A DNA stretch of 41,973 nucleotides from SIG452 sp045656345 (GTDB lineage: Bacteria > Bacillota > Clostridia > UMGS1840). Where the stretch lies: NCBI GenBank assembly GCA_045656345.1, contig JAZOQZ010000049.1, positions 1 to 41,973 of the forward strand, given 5' to 3'. Below are positions 31,371 to 40,000 of this stretch, one piece after another (position 1 is the stretch's first letter; each line of letters opens with the position of its first letter). Made by a program: the position numbers and the translations under genes. The notes beneath the pieces were generated by a model. That model was given only the letters and a program-made list of their open reading frames with translations, ran no database searches and was not told where the DNA came from.

Positions 31371-33812
31371 TTACTCCTTTCGTTCCGCACCATATTTTTC
31401 AGCAAATTCCCACTCAAAGCTGTAACTGTATCGTGGACTGATACCTGTCGCCTCATATGTGTACGAAACAACACCATGTTTTTCTGTTTTATTAAAGATA
31501 TCCTCTTTGACAAAAAAATCATTGGACATATCCAAATCAGCATAAACCTTCATTTTAACATTAACCAACATCCCTTTGGGTGCTCTTAAGGTCATCTTCA
31601 AACAATCTGTTTCTGAATAAATAAGATGTGCATAATAGGGATTCATAATCCGTTTCGCATCTTTGACATCTACCTGATAAGTATAATCAAGGCTTTCATT
31701 ATTATCCAACGGTTTCTCTAAAGGGATTTTTATTTCATACGGAAGATGTTCTGACTGATAAATAAATTCATTATGAGATTTCGAACATTTTCCGACTTTC
31801 ATACCATCGATTGAACTACCGGACCATGCAATCTGTTCCGTAATAGAATCAATTGTAGTACATAATGCTGTGATGCTCTTAGCCACAGTTTGTCTGATGT
31901 CCGTTCTGGTTATAAATTCGAGCGTACTGTCAATTAATTGTTGACGTCGATCGGTTTTTAATTTGCGAATCGCTTTAGAATCCCCTTGTATCACAGCACG
32001 ATTGTTAACACCGGATAACAGCTTGATCTCATCCTTAATCGGAATTCTAGGGGTATATAATCTAATATATGCATCCCCAATTACACCGGTAAACAATATC
32101 ATTTTGGGTCCTTCATGTTCTCCAAACGATAATATATGTTTCTCGGATATACCGGGATATGGATCTATATAATAAATTTCTCTAATGCCTAACTGATAAG
32201 CTTTCTTCGCACACAATTCGCAGGGACTTGCTGTTGTAAACAGCTTTCCTCCCTTAATCCCTTGTCCACCGTTTTTGGATAGTTGCAGAAATGCATTTTC
32301 TTCTGCATGCAATGCTCTGGTATACACCTGATTTTTATCGTTTTTGATAGCATTATATATTTCTTTGAAGCAATAGGAATAGGAAAATCCGTGCATATCA
32401 GCATCAGAACATTTTTCCTTGATTTTATATAACGCCTTTTGAAAATCTGGATTTTCCAGTTCGAATTGACTGAAAGAAGCTTTATCCTTATTTGCACAGT
32501 AATCATTCACACATCTTAAATTACAAGGAACTTGTCCTTCGGGAACCTCATTCCATCCTACTGCCTTGATAGAATAATCTTCTCCTGTGATTGCCGCTCC
32601 CACCTGTCTGGACAAGCATCCTGAATTCAATTTCGACACATATGCTGTTTGCATACAGTGTTCAACATGGGAAGGTGCAACCAGTCCGGGATGCAGCATC
32701 AATGCAATATATTTGAGAAGTTCCTGAGTAATCTCATACATTTTACCGTCTTTACTTTTCGGATTATACAAATGAATATCGGACATTGCCAAACAAGACT
32801 GCATATCCTGATGAAAAAAGATAGAATAGTCCAATTCATTACTCTCTTCATACTCAATGTAGTCTAAACTCTTTTGTTCTTCTTCATCTAAATTGCCCAT
32901 TCTTTGTCTTCTTTCCGCGTCTTCCACATTAATGGACATCAGATAAAAAGAACTGTATTTATCCTTAAAGTAATATGCTTCATAAGGATTTCGGATAGCA
33001 TCAATACAAATGCGGGTAGAACACCTGTCGCCTTTATGTTTCTCTGCCTCGATTTCATTGTGTTTCTGGATAATCTGAATAATCGCATCAATTCTTTTGG
33101 CAACGTCATAGAAATTTTCCTGTGTATAATCGTTTTTATACGGATTGCCGGAACTTCTGATATTATTTCCCCATGTTTGCATAAAGGAGGTATACAAATG
33201 CCGTTTAATAGTTTGCGTCTGCTCAAATCTATTTAATATTTCACGGTAACAAGTATATTCCTCAATACTTTTTTGAAATTCTTTTTTGTATTTTGTAATT
33301 GTTTTCGTATAGTATGTATAATACTTTTCTACATCCTCTTCCACTGTCAGTAGTGTTTCCAAATGATCCAACGGATAATTTGCAGAATCCTTAAACATAT
33401 ACTGAAGCCCATCAATAGTAGTCTTTAAACTCTCAAGGGAGCGGATGCGAATGCCGTCTTGACTGCCACTGTTATCATATTGAGAAAACCAGTCTGAAAA
33501 ATTCTGAAATCCATTTTCCAGTATGAAAGAAAAAATAACACTGCTTCCCTCAATAACCGTAAATGGTTGCCACCGATTATCAGTTTCCATAAACTTATGA
33601 ATAACTTCATACTTTCTATCATCCTTGCAAGAATGATCATGAGTTTTATAATCACGCAAATCCAACTGTTCAAACTTTTCTTTTTTCAGAATATTAGAAA
33701 CGGTTGTGCAACCGGAGCCCGTTCTTCCGGTGAGACCAAGAATAATAACGGCTCCTCTTTCGCTATATGCATGATTCACCGATTTTAAATAATTATCCAA
33801 TTGATACACCAT
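31371..33812 (-). CDS. P-loop plus dCMP/dCTP deaminase-fold protein (anti-phage AvcD-like)
   Basis: The 813-residue protein begins with a kinase-like P-loop GLTGRTGSGCTT (26-37) and a long helical middle. A zinc-dependent cytidine/deoxycytidylate deaminase domain follows (about 380-590) with HAEEN (502-506) and PCELC (530-534), the metal ligands and catalytic glutamate. The last 200 or so residues are beta-rich, ending PRYSYSFEWEF. The P-loop plus deaminase layout is that of AvcD and related dCTP deaminases, which empty the dCTP pool during phage infection. It lies downstream of a dGTPase gene. ATG 33812 has only AAGG touching it, so translation may depend on leader structure or a slightly later start. 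Confidence 0.82.
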   Translation of the reverse strand: MVYQLDNYLKSVNHAYSERGAVIILGLTGRTGSGCTTVSNILKKEKFEQLDLRDYKTHDHSCKDDRKYEVIHKFMETDNRWQPFTVIEGSSVIFSFILENGFQNFSDWFSQYDNSGSQDGIRIRSLESLKTTIDGLQYMFKDSANYPLDHLETLLTVEEDVEKYYTYYTKTITKYKKEFQKSIEEYTCYREILNRFEQTQTIKRHLYTSFMQTWGNNIRSSGNPYKNDYTQENFYDVAKRIDAIIQIIQKHNEIEAEKHKGDRCSTRICIDAIRNPYEAYYFKDKYSSFYLMSINVEDAERRQRMGNLDEEEQKSLDYIEYEESNELDYSIFFHQDMQSCLAMSDIHLYNPKSKDGKMYEITQELLKYIALMLHPGLVAPSHVEHCMQTAYVSKLNSGCLSRQVGAAITGEDYSIKAVGWNEVPEGQVPCNLRCVNDYCANKDKASFSQFELENPDFQKALYKIKEKCSDADMHGFSYSYCFKEIYNAIKNDKNQVYTRALHAEENAFLQLSKNGGQGIKGGKLFTTASPCELCAKKAYQLGIREIYYIDPYPGISEKHILSFGEHEGPKMILFTGVIGDAYIRLYTPRIPIKDEIKLLSGVNNRAVIQGDSKAIRKLKTDRRQQLIDSTLEFITRTDIRQTVAKSITALCTTIDSITEQIAWSGSSIDGMKVGKCSKSHNEFIYQSEHLPYEIKIPLEKPLDNNESLDYTYQVDVKDAKRIMNPYYAHLIYSETDCLKMTLRAPKGMLVNVKMKVYADLDMSNDFFVKEDIFNKTEKHGVVSYTYEATGISPRYSYSFEWEFAEKYGAERKE

Positions 33813-33989
33813 CCTTAATAAAGTTTTGAAAGATTCGGAAAATTGACGAGAGATATCTTCCGTAATTGTTGCTCTGTTAGCGCTATCCTACCATTCGGAT
33901 CACACAATATGTTCTTACTTCTTTTTTTGATGCCGCTATTAACCAGTTATCCGATAACTGCATATAATTATCAGATAACTGGTTACAAA
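33813..33989 (-). ncRNA. Candidate structured RNA between dGTPase and deaminase genes
   Basis: TAACCAGTTATC and its complement (about 33948-33986) form a 12-bp inverted repeat, with a second, inner palindrome CAGTTATCCGATAACTG. AvcD-type deaminases are held inactive by a small RNA (AvcI) encoded just upstream, so this gap is a candidate site. It could equally be a terminator or attenuator. A 41-codon open stretch without ribosome site also crosses it; I do not call it a gene. Confidence 0.3.
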
Positions 33990-35456
33990 TTAGTACAATT
34001 CAATACGTTGTGCTGTAGCATAAGAATCCGTCATGCCAGAAATATAATCAAAGATTACTCTCAACAACGCATCATATGTAAGAGAATATAAAGTTGTATC
34101 TTTAAAAATATATCTCAAAGCCTCTCTGCATTCATAATCTCTCCACACATTAATGTTCTCTGGCAAGCCGTTCAACTCCGACCTAATATTTTCAATAATC
34201 TGATTCACAGACTGCTTGTCCAAAAGGCGCACCATTTCCACCTTGATAAATCTGTTAACGTATTCACTTGGTAATTGTTGCGGGTTGGAAAGATAAGCAC
34301 GCAACAGCTTTCTGATTGTATATGCTCCTTTACCATCCATTCTCTGAACTTCATACGAATCTAAAATGCTATACTTTAAACTCTGGCCTAAAGCACTATC
34401 AATTTTACTAATTTTTGTATCATTCAGGCTCATGAGTTCACGTACATGCTCTACAGGAATATTCAAATATTTATTTTTAAATTCTTCTGCGTTTTTAATT
34501 TCATAATAATTTGAAAAATGTTTTAAAACACGTGTAAATTCCTTAATAATAACAGTTACATATGCATCAACGATGAAACTTGAAAGAGTATGTGCAAATG
34601 CAAACTGTACTGATGCAAAGTCTTTTCTACATAATTTATCAGTTTCATCTTTCAGACGTTCAAATTTTTGGGTGATGTTGTCATCATTGATTAAACCAAC
34701 CAATGGTTTTACTTTTTCAACAATTTCATCAGCTGGAATGATTTTCTGCAGAAATGCATCCTCGATATCATGGTGTCGCTGGGCAATTTCATCAGCCCAT
34801 TTAACGATATATGCTTCAAATGACCATGCCGGATATTGATTTTTAAAACTATCACAATACGAACAATATGCTTCGTAAATATTATAAAATTTCACATCTT
34901 CTGCATTCGACCAAAATAATTTACTATGTTCTCGGATTCCAAATAGCATATAGTTCGAAAACTTTACACCTTCAGAATATTCAGCAAGAACTCGTACACT
35001 TTGCTGGTTATGTTTAAATCCATGATACCGAGGCGAAGTTTTAAATCCCTCTAATTGCTGCCTTTTATCTTCTCCTCTGGAAAAAACATTCAAAGTTCTT
35101 TCACCAATGTGTCCAAACGGAGTATGCCCAACATCGTGCCCAAGTGCGATTGCCTCTGTTAAATCTTCATCCAATTTAAGTTGACTAGCTATTGTTCGTG
35201 AAATTTGTGAAACTTCCAAAGTATGTGTTAAACGAGTTCTTAAGTTATCACCGGTTTGCGAATTAAATACCTGTGTCTTGGAGGCCAAACGTCTAAAAGC
35301 TGAACTATACATCACCCGATCCCTATCACATGAAAAGGTACTTCTATAAGAATGTTTTTTAGGTGCACTACAAAGTACTTCCGAATTGGCTGTTTCACGA
35401 TACCAATACTGGGAATAAATTTCATTCGCTCTTAAATATGAAAAATCCATACACAT
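33990..35456 (-). CDS. dGTPase-family HD-domain triphosphohydrolase
   Basis: The 488-residue cytoplasmic protein belongs to the dGTP triphosphohydrolase family. It shows RRLASKTQVF, the first metal histidine in RTRLTHTLEV (His78), the HD pair with followers in ALGHDVGHTPFGHIGE (107-119), and the later ADEIAQRHHDIEDA motif. Enzymes of this family split dNTPs to nucleoside and triphosphate. Some stand-alone members (reported for Shewanella) block phages by emptying dGTP. I place the start at ATG 35456 (MCMDFSYL), where AGGAGG stands 7 bases upstream. It is the first of a minus-strand series with the deaminase-like gene. It could also be a housekeeping dgt, but the island setting argues for defence. 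Confidence 0.88.
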   Translation of the reverse strand: MCMDFSYLRANEIYSQYWYRETANSEVLCSAPKKHSYRSTFSCDRDRVMYSSAFRRLASKTQVFNSQTGDNLRTRLTHTLEVSQISRTIASQLKLDEDLTEAIALGHDVGHTPFGHIGERTLNVFSRGEDKRQQLEGFKTSPRYHGFKHNQQSVRVLAEYSEGVKFSNYMLFGIREHSKLFWSNAEDVKFYNIYEAYCSYCDSFKNQYPAWSFEAYIVKWADEIAQRHHDIEDAFLQKIIPADEIVEKVKPLVGLINDDNITQKFERLKDETDKLCRKDFASVQFAFAHTLSSFIVDAYVTVIIKEFTRVLKHFSNYYEIKNAEEFKNKYLNIPVEHVRELMSLNDTKISKIDSALGQSLKYSILDSYEVQRMDGKGAYTIRKLLRAYLSNPQQLPSEYVNRFIKVEMVRLLDKQSVNQIIENIRSELNGLPENINVWRDYECREALRYIFKDTTLYSLTYDALLRVIFDYISGMTDSYATAQRIELY

Positions 35457-35498
35457 AATGTTTCCTCCTATAAATTCGTTGAATGAATATTTCTGTAG

Positions 35499-35529
35499 AT
35501 TATTTCCTTGAATCATTCTAACATGTCAA
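35499..35529 (-). promoter_or_regulatory. Possible promoter of the dGTPase gene using a REP end as -35
   Basis: Minus strand TTGACA (35524-35529) is the end of a REP copy. AATAAT (35499-35504) is a five-of-six -10, at a long 19-base spacing. Confidence 0.35.
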
Positions 35530-35548
35530 AAGGACAGTTCCCTTAACA
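35524..35548. repeat. REP-like 25-mer, left of the transposase
   Basis: TGTCAAAAGGACAGTTCCCTTAACA shape (25 bases). It matches 20 of 25 positions with the copy at 36333-36357 in the same orientation. The ends are near-complementary (TGTCAA/TTAACA). Confidence 0.75.
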
Positions 35549-35550
35549 TA

Positions 35551-36291
35551 CTACGCCCTTTGAATGATCCCTCGATTCAATCCCGTCAAACGCTCTAACT
35601 GTCGAATTGACATACCCTCTTTTTTTAACATTTGCAATAAACGATCGCGCTTTTTTGGTTCTAACTGTTGAATTACAATAAAGTTTTTTAAGTGATACTT
35701 TTTTGACAGTATTTCTTTTGCCTCAGTATCGGTAACAATTTTACGAATCACGTCATCCAGACAACAACTTTGTTCTTCCTGATGCAAAAATGATATTAAT
35801 TTATTCTTGTCACCTAATAAATCTATTGCAAATTGCTTGTCTATTATTTTTGAATCGCCCATATACTCGCCATAACTACTATATGGATAACATTCCATTT
35901 TTGAAATGCCTGCTTTCACCGGATTTTGATGAATGTATCTTAATACCGTTAAATAATAAGAGTCGTCCTCGATAACTTCGCTTCCAAAGCGGTCCTGAAA
36001 GAGATGTCCAATCCGTTCATATTTTGTATTGAAATAATATGCATAACTACCGGCAATTTTCTTCATTATTTGATCAAGATGGTCTGTTGCATCTTTCATT
36101 AAGAGATGAATGTGATTTCCCATGAAACAATATGCATGTAATTCAAAATGGAGTTCTTGCTTATATCTTGCTATTGTTTCAAAAAATCTTTGTTTATCCT
36201 CTTCATCCACAAAAATATTCTGACGTCCAACACCTCTTAATAAAATATGATAAAAACCCGTTGTGCTTTTTCGCCGTGCTTGTCTTGGCAT
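35551..36291 (-). CDS. REP-associated tyrosine transposase (RAYT, Y1/HUH-like)
   Basis: The 246-residue single-strand transposase-like protein of the TnpA-REP family begins MPRQARRKS and has the metal-binding histidine pair in GNHIHLLM (residues 60 and 62). A helix with candidate catalytic tyrosines (AGSYAYYFN) and RYIHQNPVKAG follow. A C-terminal helix-turn-helix (EGMSIRQLERLTGLNRGIIQRA) probably reads DNA. Such proteins act on REP palindromes and do not carry inverted repeats like an IS. I chose ATG 36291, because GAGGTG before it is the ribosome site and would overlap the alternative GTG start. REP copies flank the gene on both sides. Confidence 0.88.
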   Translation of the reverse strand: MPRQARRKSTTGFYHILLRGVGRQNIFVDEEDKQRFFETIARYKQELHFELHAYCFMGNHIHLLMKDATDHLDQIMKKIAGSYAYYFNTKYERIGHLFQDRFGSEVIEDDSYYLTVLRYIHQNPVKAGISKMECYPYSSYGEYMGDSKIIDKQFAIDLLGDKNKLISFLHQEEQSCCLDDVIRKIVTDTEAKEILSKKYHLKNFIVIQQLEPKKRDRLLQMLKKEGMSIRQLERLTGLNRGIIQRA

Positions 36292-36309
36292 CTTAATCAC
36301 CTCAGAGGC

Positions 36310-36338
36310 ATTATATCATATTTTTTGGCGTGTGTCAA
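36310..36338 (-). promoter_or_regulatory. Consensus promoter of the RAYT gene, -35 supplied by a REP copy
   Basis: Minus strand TTGACA (36333-36338, the end of the REP repeat), 17-base spacer, TATAAT (36310-36315). Confidence 0.8.
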
Positions 36339-36393
36339 CAGAACCGTCCCCTTGACACGTGCACACGTCAAGACACAGAACCGTCCCCTGTCT
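36333..36393. repeat. REP-like repeats right of the transposase
   Basis: The first copy at 36333-36357 is a hairpin-forming TGTCAA...TTGACA with core AGAACCGTCCCCT. A second core (CAGAACCGTCCCCT, 36376-36389) follows, ending in TGTCT. The GGGGACGGTTCT core is of the kind found around clostridial RAYT genes. Confidence 0.75.
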
Positions 36394-36429
36394 TATCTTG
36401 TCACAGACCAGTCTTAGACTACTGTCTTG

Positions 36430-37020
36430 TTACCTGAACTTTACTACATACCAATTATTATTAATTTCTGCTATATCAATGATGTCTACATCGAAATCAT
36501 CTCTTTGTATTTTTGTGTTCATATCACAATAAACAATGGCCGAATTGACAAATTGACTACATTTCACATAGAATAAAACTTTTCGATTATTGTCTGTTGT
36601 CACAATTCTACCCGTTTGGGAAAGCAAACGATATTTTGTTGGAAGCACATATCTACAAATATCAATTTGCTCTAAGTCATCATTTTTAAGCATGGCAATG
36701 ATTCCGTTATATTTATCTGCATTCACACTATATTTCCAGACTCCAAAGCATTGAAAAGTAGGTAGAACATTATTTACTATAATTGTTATTATAATTATCA
36801 GAAGAGGAATAAAGCACATGAATTTATTTTTTCGATAAGTTTTTTTCAAAAATTTTATTGCGATACATAAAGAAACCAGTAAAGCAACAACTGAAATAGC
36901 AATAAAAAATAAATTCAGCAGTCGCTTCATAAGAATTCCATCAAATAATTCCCATTTGAACCAATCGATAATAACATATGTTATACACAATATAAGTGTT
37001 GAAACAATACAACTTTTCAT
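36430..37020 (-). CDS. Small membrane protein, probable immunity to the RHS toxin
   Basis: I do not recognise this 196-residue protein. It has about three hydrophobic helices (about 1-19, 35-60 and 70-90), followed by a soluble C-terminal half (about 95-196) with aromatic-rich beta strands. Its ATG is 3 bases past the RHS stop. Its GGGAG ribosome site lies inside the last RHS codons, so toxin and this protein are made together. This is the position of immunity genes in polymorphic toxin loci. The immunity role is inferred from position only. It is strongly AT-rich, like the toxin tip it follows. Confidence 0.65.
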   Translation of the reverse strand: MKSCIVSTLILCITYVIIDWFKWELFDGILMKRLLNLFFIAISVVALLVSLCIAIKFLKKTYRKNKFMCFIPLLIIIITIIVNNVLPTFQCFGVWKYSVNADKYNGIIAMLKNDDLEQIDICRYVLPTKYRLLSQTGRIVTTDNNRKVLFYVKCSQFVNSAIVYCDMNTKIQRDDFDVDIIDIAEINNNWYVVKFR

Positions 37021-37023
37021 TTA

Positions 37024-40000
37024 TTATCTCCCTTGCTGCGCCATATCAATTCCATATTGAATATATGGACCATCTCCCTTATCATCTGTAACTATAGGAA
37101 CTATTAACATTTCAGTTGGAAATCCCATTACTGTCCCCACATATCCTAAATTTATTTGCGAAAACTTATCTGCAGATATTAACATGCCATCAAAATATAT
37201 CCATGGTGTCCAATTTTTTCGATTATATTCATTCATATTCTCACCATTAAAAGATTCATACGGTACTTGCCAACTGGACTTAAATTTATAATCCCAATCA
37301 TTACAAGTCATACCAACAAACCAGGCATATGATCCTAAAATTGCATTGTATGGTTCATTTAAATTTATTTTTCTTAATGAATTAACTAAATTTTTTCCTT
37401 GATCTGCATTTGTATGAAGAGTAGTCATTACTATATCTTGACCATACTTAATTGGTGTTCCTTTCCTATCTAATTCTCTTATTTGATTAGCCATATTATG
37501 CAATTCACTTTTTTCAGACTTTGTCGTTGAATCCAACATATATCTATTACCCAAATCTACCAATACTTTATAAGTATCAGAGTTTTCTCCAAACTCATAA
37601 GCATCAGGGTCTTCGCACCATACTCCATTCACATAACCAGGCTCTCGAATATACCCTGTCGGATCCACAAACATTACCGGATTATTCGCACAGTACGCAT
37701 ACCAATTCAGACCGTCACGAATGGGGTCTTCGGAAATAAATCGTCCGATTTCGGGGTCATAGTATCTGTTTCTCAGATAGATAAATCCAGTTTCCACATC
37801 ATAATATTCCCCGCAGTAACGGAATGGCTGGTAATCCCAATCATAAGGATTTTCCACATTGCCGAATGCATCGTAGGTATAATTCTGCAAGACGGTACCG
37901 TTTCCGTCCGTTATGGAAGAAGTATCTCCGTGCCCATTATAATGGTAAAACTGAGTATTATCACCCATTTGCCGTGCAATGAGACGATTACCCCGCAAAT
38001 AACCTGTGAAATTATCTTCGGTAATTTCCCCTGCAATATTCTGACCATCCCAGATATGAGTGGTGGTAACACCGTCCACAGTTTTGGATTTTCTCATACC
38101 GTTGGCATAGTAATCATAAGAAATAATTTCGTTGCCTTTGGTAACCGTAGTCAGCTGATTGAAATTATTATATTCCAACAGCATATCGTTGGTATCGGCA
38201 GTATAGCCCATCAGTACGGCAGAAACCTCGGGTGTCTGAATCGTATTATCTCCATAGGTTAAGGTCTGTTTGCTATACAAATTGCCGTTGGGGTCATACT
38301 GATAAGAGGTTACCGTCGCCTGTCCGTTTTTGGTAAAAGATTCCCTTGTCAGACGGTTTCTGTTATCATACAGATAGGAAGTTTGGACACCGTTTTCGAC
38401 TTTTCCAATACGGTTATTATAGCCGTCATAAGTGTAGGAAGTTGCCATACCATCCACGGTTTCCGCTGTTAATCTGCCTGCATTGTCATAGGTATATTGG
38501 GTCAGTTTTCCCGTCATATCGGTAACGGATTTTTTGTTGCCGTTGGGATAATAGGTATAGGTTTCGGATTCCGTTTTTGTTTCGATTTCTACTTCTTCTG
38601 CACCGCCAATTATTTCATAGGAATTCACCAATCCCGTCATACGGTTGGCATCATCGTAGGTAAAGGTGCTAATATTGGTTCCCGTGGTTTCAGAAAGCAG
38701 GTTACCATTGGCATCGTAACTGTATGTAGTAATTATATCACCATTATCCACCTGTGTCAACTGATTGAGATTGTTATAGGTATATGCGGTATTGATTTTT
38801 TCGATACCATCTATTTTCATCAGATAAGACAGTCGGTTGCCGTTATCATCGTAGGTATAGAAATTAGAAATATTGTTGGGGAGTTTTTCCCGTATCAGCC
38901 GTCCGAAATCGTCATAAAAAAAAGTCATAATGCCGGTATTGGAATTGGCAGAAATGATATTCCCTAAAACATCATAATCGTACCGAACGGTTTCGGCAAC
39001 GCCTTCTTTGGTTGCGGTAACCAAAACGGGAAGATTTTGCCCGTTGTAAACAGTAGCGGTTACGATGCCATTCCGGTCAGTTTTGGAAAGTACATTGCCG
39101 AGAAAATCATTCTGATAAGTTTCTACGGTACCGTCGGGTGCGGTAACTGCAGTGAGCTGTCCCAATTCATTATAAGAATATTCTGTAATTTGGGGATTTG
39201 TGCTACCCACCATCATTTTGGTGGTTCTGCCCGCCGGGTCATATTCATAGGCAGTCTGAAGAAGACCGCCAACGGTGGTGTCGGTCAAAAAGTCTCTTGT
39301 GTTATAAGTATAAGAGGTTTCCTGATAGGATTCGGTACCGTTCTCCGCTTGTGTCAGCACCTTTTCAGATATCAGATTGGAATTCATATCATAATAATAT
39401 TTATGCTTTGCGGTTTCCGAATCATTTAAGGGAACTGTTTTTTCTATGACACGGTCCAGATTATCATAACGGAAGGTTGATTGATTTCCCATGGCATCGG
39501 TGGTGGCAATCAATCGTCCGCCCACGTCATAGGTATTGGTAAGGGTTGCTCCCTGGGGATTGGTTTGGGTAATCAAGCGATTTGCGTAATCGTAGGTGCT
39601 GGTAGTCGTGTTTCCGTTGGGGTCGGTAACGGTCAGCACATTTCCCACCTTATCATAAGTATAAGTTGTGGCAAGGGTTTTATTACCGCTTACCAGTTCT
39701 TCTTTCACCAGGTTGCCTACGGTATCATAATATTCCTTTTTAGTGGCAGGAGTGATAGAATTATCGCCATCGGTTATGATGGTTACAGTGTAATAATCTG
39801 CTTTAAAATCATATCGGAAGAAATACTTACTAACACAGTTATAATTATGAGAAGTCATAATCTCCGAAATACGATCATTTGCATAATACTTATAGTCTGT
39901 AACAATCTTATCGTCTGTATCGGCACTACGATACACAATATTCTGAGAAATTAGCCCTCTCTCATTATAGAAATTTTCCAAGCAAAGCACCCACTCATTA

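Noticed and set aside
33825..33965. A 41-codon open stretch between the dGTPase and deaminase genes
   Set aside because: No ATG/GTG start with a ribosome site. The palindromes argue for an RNA or DNA structure instead.
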